Below, in pieces: positions 52,236-61,113 of a stretch of 64,000 nucleotides of DNA. Every line of letters begins with the position of its first letter. Position 1 is the stretch's first letter. The translations under genes and the position numbers were made by a program. The stretch spans positions 8,126,546 through 8,190,545 of the forward strand of contig NZ_CP032157.1 in assembly GCF_003555545.1 (NCBI RefSeq), given 5' to 3'. A model generated the notes under the pieces. It was given only the letters and a program-made list of their open reading frames with translations, did no database searches and had not been told where the DNA came from. This stretch comes from Paraflavitalea soli (lineage in GTDB: Bacteria; Bacteroidota; Bacteroidia; Chitinophagales; Chitinophagaceae).

Positions 52236-53033
52236 ATGTTCTCACCCTGGCAGTTAGCTAAAAAATACATACACTATTACTTTACAGCTTCCAATGGAAA
52301 GGGACATGGCGTTCATTCCCCTTTTGTTTTTGAATTCATCAAAAAAGTACTGAACGATAAACGCCACTTTGCTGCCTACGACCAGGTAGAAGCCTTACGC
52401 AAACAATTATTAGCCGATAATACCTGTTTACAGGTAGAAGATTTGGGCGCAGGGTCTGCCATCAGCAATACCAGTAAGCGCCCCATAGCACGCATTGCTA
52501 AATATGCAGCCAAATCAACGAAGTTCAGCCAGCTCCTATTTCGCATCGTCCAATATTACAAACCCGCCACCATACTGGAATTGGGCACTTCGCTGGGTAT
52601 ATCGGCTTCCTATATGGCATTGGCCAATCCTGCTGCCAGCGTCATCACAGGCGAGGGGAGTATCGCTATAGCAGAAAAGGCTGCTGCCAATTTCCGGCAG
52701 CTGGCAATACCTAACATAGAACTCGTACCCGGTAATTTTGATAATACCCTGCCGCAGATCCTGGCCCGCCATACCCCCGTTGAACTGGCATTCCTCGATG
52801 GCAATCACCGCCTCGAACCCACCCTCCGTTATTTTGAGGCCCTGCTGCTCCACACTACAGAGCATTCCATCCTTATCCTGGACGATATCCATTGGAGCGA
52901 AGAGATGGAACAGGCCTGGCAGCAGGTGCAGGACCACCCCGCTGTAACGCTTACCATTGACCTGTTTTTTATAGGCCTCGTGTTCTTTCGCAAAGACTTT
53001 AAGGTAAAGCAGCACTTCTCCATCCGCTTTTAA
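52236..53033 (+). CDS. SAM-dependent methyltransferase, class I (O-methyltransferase-like)
   Basis: 265 residues. N-terminal helical region (YIHYYFTASNGKGHGVHSPF, VFEFIKKVLND) then the Rossmann fold with the SAM motif TILELGTSLGISASYMALA, GEGSIAIAEKAAANF, LAFLDGNHRLEPTLRYFEAL and a strand with DDIHWSEEMEQAW. This arrangement recurs in Bacteroidota as an uncharacterised methyltransferase. The first 60 residues resemble a substrate-binding cap. Substrate unknown. No obvious partner gene; folA upstream is unrelated in function. Confidence 0.85.
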   Translation: MFSPWQLAKKYIHYYFTASNGKGHGVHSPFVFEFIKKVLNDKRHFAAYDQVEALRKQLLADNTCLQVEDLGAGSAISNTSKRPIARIAKYAAKSTKFSQLLFRIVQYYKPATILELGTSLGISASYMALANPAASVITGEGSIAIAEKAAANFRQLAIPNIELVPGNFDNTLPQILARHTPVELAFLDGNHRLEPTLRYFEALLLHTTEHSILILDDIHWSEEMEQAWQQVQDHPAVTLTIDLFFIGLVFFRKDFKVKQHFSIRF

Positions 53034-53131
53034 AGCCATAGCCGGACAGGTTGGACTATTAAACGCTTCCCAGCCAACTTGAAAAAAACATTTATATTAG
53101 TGTCCTCAACATTTATCAATTAAACCAACTC

Positions 53132-53569
53132 ATGATGGAACCGCAATTCTCCGACGAACCACTATTTGAACTACAGGTCGATTACGACGCTGGCAATAAA
53201 TTCAATGAAGCTACCCGGTGGGCAAAATTTATGTCCATTATTTGCTTCATCTGCATCGGCTTTGGTGTGATAGCAATTGCCTTCGGCAGTGCCGCGCTCA
53301 CAATGGTGTTTAGCACTTATTGGCCAGGGGTTGAAACCATTGGTGGAATGATAATAGCCGTTATTGTTATTGTACTGATCATTTTTACCTACATCACCAT
53401 CCTCCTGTATCGTTTTGCTACACTGGTAAAGCAAGGTATTGAAACCCAGAATCAGGGCGTTTTTAATGAAGGGCTTAAGAATCTTAAGAACTATTTCCTG
53501 ATCAATGGCATATTTGCTTTGTTGGGTATCGTATTTAACGCAATCGGTTTACTGGGCAAAATCTTTTAA
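53132..53569 (+). CDS. DUF5362-like membrane protein, paralogue 1
   Basis: 145 residues: a short acidic cytoplasmic start (EPQFSDEPLFELQVDYDAGN), then about four hydrophobic helices (MSIICFICIGFGVIAIAFGS, VETIGGMIIAVIVIVLIIFT, FLINGIFALLGIVFNAIGLL). A conserved FNEGLKNLKNYF motif near the end recurs in its two neighbours. First of three tandem homologues on the same strand. Function unknown; DUF5362 named from memory. Confidence 0.75.
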   Translation: MMEPQFSDEPLFELQVDYDAGNKFNEATRWAKFMSIICFICIGFGVIAIAFGSAALTMVFSTYWPGVETIGGMIIAVIVIVLIIFTYITILLYRFATLVKQGIETQNQGVFNEGLKNLKNYFLINGIFALLGIVFNAIGLLGKIF

Positions 53570-53593
53570 CCCCCCTTAATTAAATGTATCAAT

Positions 53594-54016
53594 ATGGAAA
53601 ATAATAGTAACCAGGGAGATAATTTATTTAACCTGAGTATTGAAGGTGCTGCAAGAGAACTTTTGCAAACTGCGGCTACCTGGGCGCGTATTATAGCCAT
53701 TGTGGGATTTATAAGCGGCGGCCTGTCTTTGATCGGCCTCATCTTTGGTTCTCCCCAGGCTAATGCAGCAGTTGCAGCAAGCAGTACACTGATCTCGTTG
53801 CCCTTTATTGCACTGGGCGTTATTATCAATGTTTTCCTTTTTAAGTTTGCGACCAACATTCTTGGTAGTCTCGCCAATATGAGTCAGGTCCAGTTCAATG
53901 AGGGCATCAATAATTTAAGGACCTACTTTAAGATCATTGGCATACTGATCATTATCGGCTTGTCATTAGTGGTGTTGATCGTCATGTTTTATGGGCTAGG
54001 CAGGGGACTGAGATAG
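53594..54016 (+). CDS. DUF5362-like membrane protein, paralogue 2
   Basis: 140 residues, same plan as its neighbours: AARELLQTAATWARIIAIVG at the start, a small N-terminal cytoplasmic segment, four helices, the internal FNEGINNLRTYFKIIGILII block. Starts 24 bases after the previous stop, so probably one operon. Confidence 0.75.
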   Translation: MENNSNQGDNLFNLSIEGAARELLQTAATWARIIAIVGFISGGLSLIGLIFGSPQANAAVAASSTLISLPFIALGVIINVFLFKFATNILGSLANMSQVQFNEGINNLRTYFKIIGILIIIGLSLVVLIVMFYGLGRGLR

Positions 54017-54078
54017 ACAATAAATGATATCCATAAACGTTCTGCTAAACATTACCTCATTAAAACAACCCTCTTTTC

Positions 54079-54528
54079 ATGGAACAATCTAATGAAAGCC
54101 TCTTTGCCCTGGAATTTGATCACCAGGCAGCAAGCTATATCACCGAATCCGCCAAATGGAGCAGGTTCCTGGCCATCGTTTGGTTTATCATATGTGGACT
54201 ATTTGTCCTGTTTGCCCTTTTTGCCGGTAGCCTTATTGCAAGCCTCTACAGCAACACATTATACGGTGGCGCAGGAGCTGGTATAGGCGGTATGATGATT
54301 GTTATTTACCTGATATTGGCGGCTATCCAGGTTGTTCCCAATATATTCCGTTACCAATTTGCTACAAAAGCATTGCGGGCTATCCGGACCAATGACCAGG
54401 CTTTGCTCAATGAATCTTTGGGCAAATTAAAGACCTATAATAAATACTGGGGTGTAGTAACGATTATTATCCTTAGCATCTATGTATTGATATTTCTCTT
54501 TGCTATTCTCGCAGGTACAATGAGATAG
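54079..54528 (+). CDS. DUF5362-like membrane protein, paralogue 3
   Basis: 149 residues. N-terminal acidic region (ALEFDHQAASYITESAKWSRF), helices FLAIVWFIICGLFVLFALFA and GGMMIVIYLILAAIQVVPNI, and LLNESLGKLKTYNKYWGVVT, which aligns with the FNEG block of the other two. The second and third helices carry Gly-rich faces. Lies 62 bases after paralogue 2. Followed by a strong terminator. Confidence 0.75.
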   Translation: MEQSNESLFALEFDHQAASYITESAKWSRFLAIVWFIICGLFVLFALFAGSLIASLYSNTLYGGAGAGIGGMMIVIYLILAAIQVVPNIFRYQFATKALRAIRTNDQALLNESLGKLKTYNKYWGVVTIIILSIYVLIFLFAILAGTMR

Positions 54529-54551
54529 AAACTAATTCAATGCACGTAATG

Positions 54552-54590
54552 AAAGTACCTGTAGCTGTCTGCTGCAGGTACTTTTTTATT
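54552..54590. terminator. Bidirectional terminator
   Basis: AAAGTACCTG and CAGGTACTTT arms (10 bp) with a 13-base loop, T tracts on both strands. Separates the DUF5362 operon from the RDD gene. Confidence 0.82.
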
Positions 54591-54592
54591 TT

Positions 54593-55345
54593 TTAATTCG
54601 TAGAGTAATAATTGTAATCCTTCAGCAGCGTTTGCAGGAACTCAATGGAGTCCTGGTCACTGTCCATCTTCAGCTTCGACTTGATCCGGTCGCCGATCTT
54701 CATGGCCAGCTGGTAGTCGTTCTTTTTACGCACACTTTCAATGATGCTTTTGAGCGTATTGATATCCCGGTCACTCAATTGCATAACCTGCGGGTACCGG
54801 GGCTTGTAAGTCGATTCTACTTCCGTAAAGACCGTATCCTGCCAGGAGGTGCGGTTCTTTAGGTCAATTAAAATAGTGCCCGCCAGCAGGTCACCTATCC
54901 GTTGCGATTTGGGGGTGAAGATCACACAGGCCAGTCCGATGAAGATGAGCGGTAATATCCACCAGGGCAATACCTCGTTCAATACTGCGCCCAGCAGCCA
55001 CCAGGGAAAATCGATCATCCTGAACAGCCAGCGGATCAGGTATTGGCCAATACTGGGCTGCCCCCCTTCCTCCGTGATCACCTTAATACGCAAGGCCATT
55101 TTTCCCAGCGTCTGCCCATTCATGGTGATTTCGCACAAAGGGAAATACAGCAATACCGGTATCCCGATCATGATCTGTTTCCAGCTCACGCCAAACATCG
55201 GCACATCGATAATAGCCGTCATCAGTTCCAGGTAGATCCAGCACAAAAACATATCGATCAGCCACGCAAACAAACGTTTGTGGAATGGGGAAATGGGGAA
55301 CTCCACTTCTATGTTAAAACCCGTATCTAACTTAACCAACAACAT
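54593..55345 (-). CDS. RDD-family membrane protein
   Basis: 250 residues. Three membrane helices in the order R-(10-20)-D-D: FHKRLFAWLIDMFLCWIYLE (the R and D of the RDD signature), a second around LLYFPLCEITMNGQTLGKMALRIKV, and a third at LIFIGLACVIFTPKSQRIGDLLAGT. The extra C-terminal tail of about 75 residues (YPQVMQLSDRDINTLKSIIE) is cytoplasmic. Divergent from the SpoIIM-DUF58 block, which it accompanies in many Bacteroidota. Function unknown; some RDD proteins act in ion transport. Confidence 0.9.
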   Translation of the reverse strand: MLLVKLDTGFNIEVEFPISPFHKRLFAWLIDMFLCWIYLELMTAIIDVPMFGVSWKQIMIGIPVLLYFPLCEITMNGQTLGKMALRIKVITEEGGQPSIGQYLIRWLFRMIDFPWWLLGAVLNEVLPWWILPLIFIGLACVIFTPKSQRIGDLLAGTILIDLKNRTSWQDTVFTEVESTYKPRYPQVMQLSDRDINTLKSIIESVRKKNDYQLAMKIGDRIKSKLKMDSDQDSIEFLQTLLKDYNYYSTN

Positions 55346-55545
55346 ATTGCAACAATAGAGGAATAAATTCGTTTAGCATCCTGTAAACGCTCTTAAAATT
55401 AATTAATTATACCAAAATCACGAATTATACGAATTATGCAATGTACACCGGTACGGAGAGCGGGAAAAACAGCAATAACGCTGATTATCAGTCTTTGTTC
55501 AATGAACTTTTTCGTGTAGGTTTGAAAACATAAAACATACGTCCG

Positions 55546-56508
55546 GTGAGAGAAGGCCTTTTTCTGAAAAAAAACATCGATAAATGGAAGCAGTACCAAT
55601 ACGAGGCAGCTTCCAATCCCGACGAAATGGCCCAGCAGTTTACCGAGCTGGTCAACGACCTGGGATATGCCAAAACCTTTTACCCCCACAGCAAGGTTAC
55701 CCAATATCTCAACGGGCTCGCTTCTAAGATCTACCTGGGCATCTACAAAAATAAAAGGGAAGAGACCTCCCGTTTTGTACGTTTCTGGAAAACAGAACTG
55801 CCCCTTACCGTACGCAAATACCACCGGGAGTTATTATATTCTTTCCTCATCTTTACCGCCCTGGCCGTAATGGCTGCCTTTTCGGCCGCCCATGATGAAA
55901 CCTTTGTACGGGGCGTACTGGGTGACCGTTATGTGGAAATGACCGAAGACAATATTGCCAAAGGCGACCCCTTTGGTGTCTATAAGGATGAGAACAAGAT
56001 CGCCATGTTCCTGCGCATTGCCCTCAACAATATCCAGGTATCCCTCCTGGTATTTGTAGCCGGCATCTTTGTATCCATTGGCTCTGCCTGGTTCCTTTTT
56101 AAGAACGGCATCATGTTGGGTGCCTTCCAATACATGTTTTTTGCCAAAGGACTCGGATGGCCCTCCGTATTGGTCATTTGGGTACACGGCACCCTCGAAA
56201 TATCTGCTATCATTATTGCCGGCGGGGCAGGGTTCATCCTGGGCAACAGCATACTCTTTCCCGGAACACGCAAAAGAATAGACTCTCTCAAGAGAGGTGC
56301 CAAAGATGGACTGAAGCTAATGATCGGGCTGGTACCCGTATTCATTGTAGCTGCCTTCCTCGAAGGATATGTAACCCGGTATTCCGCCATGCCGCAGTGG
56401 CTCAGCATTAGCATCCTGGCCCTGTCGTTTAATTTTATATTGTGGTACTTTGTGCTCTATCCGATCCGGCTGGAAAAAAAGAACCGTCATATTAAATCAT
56501 TGTCGTAA
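55546..56508 (+). CDS. SpoIIM-family (stage II sporulation protein M-like) membrane protein
   Basis: 320 residues, start GTG at 55546. A cytoplasmic N-terminus of about 90 residues, then five helices including ELLYSFLIFTALAVMAAFSA, MFLRIALNNIQVSLLVFVAGI (the conserved NNI segment) and TLEISAIIIAGGAGFILGNS, where H-G-x-x-E (VHGTLEI) is the SpoIIM signature. In spore formers SpoIIM helps peptidoglycan hydrolysis at engulfment; non-sporulating Bacteroidota carry it in this cluster with unknown role. Followed after 6 bases by the DUF4129 gene. Confidence 0.92.
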   Translation: MREGLFLKKNIDKWKQYQYEAASNPDEMAQQFTELVNDLGYAKTFYPHSKVTQYLNGLASKIYLGIYKNKREETSRFVRFWKTELPLTVRKYHRELLYSFLIFTALAVMAAFSAAHDETFVRGVLGDRYVEMTEDNIAKGDPFGVYKDENKIAMFLRIALNNIQVSLLVFVAGIFVSIGSAWFLFKNGIMLGAFQYMFFAKGLGWPSVLVIWVHGTLEISAIIIAGGAGFILGNSILFPGTRKRIDSLKRGAKDGLKLMIGLVPVFIVAAFLEGYVTRYSAMPQWLSISILALSFNFILWYFVLYPIRLEKKNRHIKSLS

Positions 56509-56514
56509 CCTCCC

Positions 56515-57324
56515 ATGTTCCCTGTTTTACTAAATACAAGGTTAAGAAGTACAGGCAGGCTCTTTTTATACATCGCCTTCCTCTGGATGCCCTGTATGGC
56601 CGTAGCCCAGGAAGAGGAGCCCGTCGTAGATACCACAATAGTGACGATAGAGGATTCCGTTGTTGCTCCTGTGGAAAGTGAAGATTATAAGCAGGAAGAC
56701 TTTACCCCCGTGCAACCCGAATTACGGATCGTGCCCGACTCATCAGTCAATAAGCTGAAGCGCGATGAAGCTTTTGCTTATGCCAATGACTCAGCCTATT
56801 GGACCAAAAAAGCCAAAGAGCCTGTGAAGAGAGAGAAGGGGTTTTGGGATTATTTCTATGAATTTTTCTCCGGATCAGGCGTGCGTACCGTTACCTATAT
56901 TATACTGGGCGTGATCTTTGTCCTCATCATTTACCGCATCATTGTCGTCAACAACCTGTTCATGACCGCTGCCTCCCGCCGGAGAAAGGAGGGCGTACAG
57001 GAACTGGAGAATGAAATTGATGACAACGACTTCGATGGCAAGATCCAGGCCGCTATACAGGAGCGCGATTTCCGTGCAGCTATCCGGTTTATGTACCTCA
57101 AATCGTTGCGCTCCCTCAATGATAAAGGATGGATCCGCTACCATGCCCAGGGCACCAACTACGAATACATTAGTCAGGTACATCCCTATGGTGTTGGCAA
57201 CGAGTTCCGCTTCCTTACCCACGTATATGAATACGTCTGGTATGGTGAATTTGCCTTGTCCGAGGAACAGTTCAACCGCGTGCATCAGAATTTTCAACAC
57301 TTTTTTAATGCTGTAAGACCGTGA
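56515..57324 (+). CDS. DUF4129 domain protein
   Basis: 269 residues. Probable signal or anchor near the start (SRLFLYIAFLWMPCMAVAQE-like), a long acidic region (about 25-85), one membrane helix (VRTVTYIILGVIFVLIIYRI) and the C-terminal DUF4129 helices (FRAAIRFMYLKSLRSLNDKG, YEYVWYGEFALSEEQFNRVH). Usually encoded next to MoxR/DUF58 genes. It ends four bases into the next gene. Function unknown. Confidence 0.85.
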   Translation: MFPVLLNTRLRSTGRLFLYIAFLWMPCMAVAQEEEPVVDTTIVTIEDSVVAPVESEDYKQEDFTPVQPELRIVPDSSVNKLKRDEAFAYANDSAYWTKKAKEPVKREKGFWDYFYEFFSGSGVRTVTYIILGVIFVLIIYRIIVVNNLFMTAASRRRKEGVQELENEIDDNDFDGKIQAAIQERDFRAAIRFMYLKSLRSLNDKGWIRYHAQGTNYEYISQVHPYGVGNEFRFLTHVYEYVWYGEFALSEEQFNRVHQNFQHFFNAVRP

Positions 57325-58565
57325 GGCGTTCACTCCCATACATATCTTATTGCCTGCTCCTCATGGTTATTGTGGGTTGTAGTTGCAACCAGTCCAAGCG
57401 ACTCAATGAGCGCGTAACCCTGTGGCGCAATGATAAAATACCCTATGGTACTTATTATGCCCATGAAAACCTCCAGCGCATCTTCCCGGAAGCATCCATT
57501 ATCAACCATAAAACATCCCCCGATCCCTACCAGAAAGCCAGCATCCGTGATGCTTTCGGTCAATATGATGACAATGTAGGTAAAACCTGCTACCTCATCA
57601 TCGCCAACGAAGTAATGCCCGATGACAAGGAAATAGAAGGATTGATTGGACTCGTCAGCAGAGGCGCCAAAATATTTATCTCTTCTTCTTCCATCGACGA
57701 AACCCTGCTCGACAGCCTGCAATTAAAAACCTCCCTGTATACCGGGTTTTACAATAGCCATGATTCACTCTCTGTACAGATAAGCGATCCCGTATCCTGG
57801 AAAGAAAGCACGTACACCTATCCCGGTAAGGCTTTCGACAATTATTTCAGCTATCTGGATTCTTCCATCACTACCGTGTTGGGAAAGAATGAGGATGGCA
57901 AGGCCAATTTCGTAAAGATATCCTACGAGAGTGGGGGCGCTTTTTACATTCACCTCGCGCCCATGGCCCTCACCAATTTCTTCCTCCTGCACAAAGAGAA
58001 TAAAGCCTATTACGACCAGGTTTTATCCTGGCTTCCACGGAATATCGAAGTGGTGCGCTGGGACGATTATTTCCGCAACAGCACCAGGGGAGAAGGTAAG
58101 GACGGCAGCGGCGCCAACAATGCCTATAAAGCACTCGGCTGGCTGCTCAATCAAAAATCCTTTGCCTGGGCCGCAGGATTACTCTTGTTGTTATTACTCC
58201 TGATCTACCTCGTTGAATCCAAACGTAAACAACGCATCATACCCGTTATCCAGCCATTGAGGAATGCTTCCCTCGATTTTGTGAAGACCATTGGCCGGAT
58301 GTATTTTCAGCGAAAGGACAACAAGGATCTGTCGCACAAAATGACCGTACATTTCCTGAGCTATGTGCGCAATCGCTATAATATCCGCTCATCAGTAATG
58401 GATGAAGATTTTGTGAAAAGATTGACCTACAAAAGCGGGTACGACCAGCAGGCTGTACAGGCACTCGTGTATGACCTGCAATTTGCCCAGGATGCACCCC
58501 AGGTGTCAGATCATGCCCTGCTGGAGCTGAATCATAAACTCGAAACCTTTTATAAATACGCCTGA
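57321..58565 (+). CDS. DUF4350 domain lipoprotein-like membrane protein
   Basis: 414 residues. Start GTG at 57321 (GTGA overlap with the upstream stop). A lipoprotein-like signal (ISYCLLLMVIVGCSC) precedes a DUF4350 segment (FGQYDDNVGKTCYLIIANEV, IEGLIGLVSRGAKIFISSSS) and a C-terminal membrane helix (AWAAGLLLLLLLLIYLVESK) followed by 110 basic residues with AQDAPQVSDHALLELNHKLE. DUF4350 proteins are found with MoxR-DUF58 pairs, possibly as partners of the ATPase. No catalytic motif seen. Confidence 0.85.
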   Translation: MRRSLPYISYCLLLMVIVGCSCNQSKRLNERVTLWRNDKIPYGTYYAHENLQRIFPEASIINHKTSPDPYQKASIRDAFGQYDDNVGKTCYLIIANEVMPDDKEIEGLIGLVSRGAKIFISSSSIDETLLDSLQLKTSLYTGFYNSHDSLSVQISDPVSWKESTYTYPGKAFDNYFSYLDSSITTVLGKNEDGKANFVKISYESGGAFYIHLAPMALTNFFLLHKENKAYYDQVLSWLPRNIEVVRWDDYFRNSTRGEGKDGSGANNAYKALGWLLNQKSFAWAAGLLLLLLLLIYLVESKRKQRIIPVIQPLRNASLDFVKTIGRMYFQRKDNKDLSHKMTVHFLSYVRNRYNIRSSVMDEDFVKRLTYKSGYDQQAVQALVYDLQFAQDAPQVSDHALLELNHKLETFYKYA

Positions 58566-58601
58566 TGGCGTGTATAATTCTAAATAAATAACGCCTGATA
58601 C

Positions 58602-59579
58602 ATGGAAGAGACTTTTTTTGAACTCCGCACCGATCTTAGTTCCCTCCAACAATCGGTAGAAACACTGAAAGCCGAAATAGGTAAAGTGGTCGTAGGGCAG
58701 GAGCAAATGGTGGAATTGTTGCTGACAGCAGTGCTGGCAGATGGGCACGTTATTATCGAAGGGGTGCCCGGTGTAGCCAAAACACTCACCGCTAAATTGC
58801 TCAGCAAAAGCATTTCAATAGGCTTTTCCCGCATTCAGTTTACTCCCGATCTCATGCCAAGTGATGTGATCGGTACTTCTATATTTAACCCGAAGGAAAC
58901 ATCCTTCCAGTTTAAACAAGGGCCCATCTTCAGCAATATCGTGCTCATCGATGAGATCAACCGGGCGCCCGCCAAAACCCAGGCTGCCTTGTTTGAAGTG
59001 ATGGAGGAAAGGCAGGTCACCGTTGACGGGCATACCTATGCCCTCGCGGCTCCTTTTATGGTGGTGGCCACACAAAACCCCATAGAGCAGGAGGGTACCT
59101 ACCACCTGCCCGAAGCCCAGTTGGACCGTTTCCTGTTTAAGATCAATGTTACCTATCCTACATTGGAACAGGAGTTTCGCATCCTGTCCAATCATCACCA
59201 TACCACCCTCAACAGCATGCTGGGCGAAGTAACAGCCGTTATATCGGCAGCGCAGATCGAAACTTTGCGCCACCAGGTGCGTACCATCCGCATTGAAGAG
59301 AAACTCATCAGCTTTATAACTTCCATCGTTGCCAATACCCGCAACCATAAGTCTATTTACCTGGGTGCTTCTCCCCGCGCATCAATTGGCATCCTCAATG
59401 GGGCCAAAGCACTGGCCGCCATGCGTGGACGCGATTTCGTAACGCCCGAGGATATCATTTTTATCATTCCCCCTGTTTTACGTCACCGCATTGTACTCAC
59501 CCCCGAAAAGGAAATGGAAGGCGCATCTACCGATGATGTGATCGCCCAGGTGATACAAAGCATTGAAGTACCACGATAG
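58602..59579 (+). CDS. MoxR-family AAA ATPase
   Basis: 325 residues. Walker A GVPGVAKTLTAKLL, Walker B LIDEINRAPAKTQAALFEVM, sensor 1 ATQNPIEQEGTYHLPEAQLDR and sensor 2 GASPRASIGILNGAKALAAM. MoxR ATPases act as chaperones for maturation or assembly of membrane or metallo-complexes, together with DUF58 and VWA proteins. The downstream gene is the DUF58 partner. Full length. Confidence 0.95.
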   Translation: MEETFFELRTDLSSLQQSVETLKAEIGKVVVGQEQMVELLLTAVLADGHVIIEGVPGVAKTLTAKLLSKSISIGFSRIQFTPDLMPSDVIGTSIFNPKETSFQFKQGPIFSNIVLIDEINRAPAKTQAALFEVMEERQVTVDGHTYALAAPFMVVATQNPIEQEGTYHLPEAQLDRFLFKINVTYPTLEQEFRILSNHHHTTLNSMLGEVTAVISAAQIETLRHQVRTIRIEEKLISFITSIVANTRNHKSIYLGASPRASIGILNGAKALAAMRGRDFVTPEDIIFIIPPVLRHRIVLTPEKEMEGASTDDVIAQVIQSIEVPR

Positions 59580-59639
59580 GGGGAAGATGCAGAAGTATAA
59601 TGTTCAGCAATTCAAAAAAGCAATCAAAGACCGGGTAAC

Positions 59640-59678
59640 AGAATCCTACATTCTAAATCCTAAATTCGAAATTTCACA
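59640..59678. repeat. Degenerate ATTCTAAATCCT words before the DUF58 gene
   Basis: CCTACATTCTAAATCCTAAA then TTCGAAATTT; resembles the block before the methyltransferase at 52192..52231. Confidence 0.45.
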
Positions 59679-61025
59679 TTGCGCTTCTACAACAACTATA
59701 TCAAGCCCCTCTACTTCAGCCGCCGGTTCTACTGGTCCCTGGCCGTGGTAATTGCTTTATTCCTGGTATCTTATGCCTGGCCATTCCTGTTCCGGATAGG
59801 GCAACTCGCTTTCCTGTTTGTGGCAGTTGTCATGTTATTGGATTATGTCAACCTGTTCTTCAATAGAAAAGGCGTGACAGCAGTACGGGAACTCACCGAG
59901 CGCTTTAGCAATGGCGATGAAAATAAGGTACAGTTGGTATTGAAGAACCATTACCATTTTCGCGTTCACCTCAAGGTCATCGATGAAATCCCCATTCAGT
60001 TCCAACGCAGGGATTTTGAATTGTCTACTTCCCTGGCAGGCGAAGAACAACAGCGCCTCGTCTATCAATTACGTCCCGTAGAACGGGGCGAATACATCTT
60101 TCATGATACCAACCTCTTTATAAAGAGTCCGCTGAACGTAGTGGTGCGCCGCATCAAAATAGAGCAGGAGCAAATGATCAAGGTATTTCCTTCCTACCTC
60201 GCCCTGCGTCAGTTTGAGCTGATGGCCCATTCCAATAACCTCGCGGAAGCAGGCAGCAGGAAACTCCGTAAGATCGGCCATAGCCTCGAGTTTGAACAGA
60301 TCAAGGAATACGTTACCGGCGATGATATACGCAGTATTAACTGGAAAGCTACCGCCCGCAAAGGTGGCCAGCTCATGGTCAATAACTTCATGGACGAGCG
60401 CAGCCAGCAGGTGTATTGCGTCATTGATAAGGGCCGCGTCATGAAAATGCCTTTCGAAGGAATGACCCTCCTCGATTATGCCATCAATGCTACCCTCATC
60501 CTTTCGCGCGTAGCCCTCATCAGACAGGACAAAGCAGGCCTCCTCACTTTTGCTGAGCAGATAGGCCATTTCCTGCCGGCCGACCGTAAGGCTGCACAGA
60601 TGGGTAATATCCTGGAAGCCCTCTACAACCAGCAAACCAAATTCCTGGAGACAGACTTTGAGAAACTGTACGCACTCATTCGCTCACGTGTTACACAACG
60701 CAGCCTCATTGTACTATTTACCAATTTTGAATCCCTGGCAGGTTTGCAACGGCAGTTACCCTATATCAGAAGCATTGCCCGTAGCCACCTCGTGTTGGTC
60801 GTATTTTTTGAGAACACAGAATTACGCCAGCTCACAGAGGCAAGGGCCAATGATATCGAATCCGTGTATGTGAAGACCATTGCCGAAAAATTTATCCATG
60901 AAAAGAAACTCATGGTAAAAGAACTCCAGCAGCATGGTATCCTCACCATCCTTACTGCGCCGGAAAACCTCACCGTGAATACCATTAATAAGTACCTCGA
61001 ATTGAAAGCTAAGCAGGCAATCTAA
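59679..61025 (+). CDS. DUF58 domain protein, partner of MoxR
   Basis: 448 residues from TTG at 59679; a stop at 59661 and no ATG leave only this rare start (or an ATT). Two N-terminal helices (FYWSLAVVIALFLVSYAWPF, FRIGQLAFLFVAVVMLLDYV), then a beta-rich region and the DUF58 motif (YVTGDDIRSINWKATARKGG, LMVNNFMDERSQQVYCVIDK) that ends in a VWA-like fold (LSRVALIRQDKAGLLTFAEQI). Function unknown; forms a module with MoxR. 99 bases downstream of it. Confidence 0.9.
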   Translation: MRFYNNYIKPLYFSRRFYWSLAVVIALFLVSYAWPFLFRIGQLAFLFVAVVMLLDYVNLFFNRKGVTAVRELTERFSNGDENKVQLVLKNHYHFRVHLKVIDEIPIQFQRRDFELSTSLAGEEQQRLVYQLRPVERGEYIFHDTNLFIKSPLNVVVRRIKIEQEQMIKVFPSYLALRQFELMAHSNNLAEAGSRKLRKIGHSLEFEQIKEYVTGDDIRSINWKATARKGGQLMVNNFMDERSQQVYCVIDKGRVMKMPFEGMTLLDYAINATLILSRVALIRQDKAGLLTFAEQIGHFLPADRKAAQMGNILEALYNQQTKFLETDFEKLYALIRSRVTQRSLIVLFTNFESLAGLQRQLPYIRSIARSHLVLVVFFENTELRQLTEARANDIESVYVKTIAEKFIHEKKLMVKELQQHGILTILTAPENLTVNTINKYLELKAKQAI

Positions 61026-61063
61026 AATTCAAGCTAGCCCTCTTTCCTGGCTTCACTGTATTT

Positions 61064-61093
61064 GCTCGCAGCTCGTAGCTCACAGCTCGCAGC
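61064..61093. repeat. Intergenic repeat family B before truB
   Basis: GCTCGCAGCTCGTAGCTCAC, AGCTCGCAGC. Near-identical to 61813..61843 on the far side of truB (one base different in the core) and to the split copy around the IS. Confidence 0.7.
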
Positions 61094-61113
61094 TTTTCCT
61101 TTATCTTCGCCGC

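Noticed and set aside
61064-61093. CRISPR-like array
   Set aside because: Words repeat without regular spacers and no cas genes are present; these are degenerate intergenic repeats.
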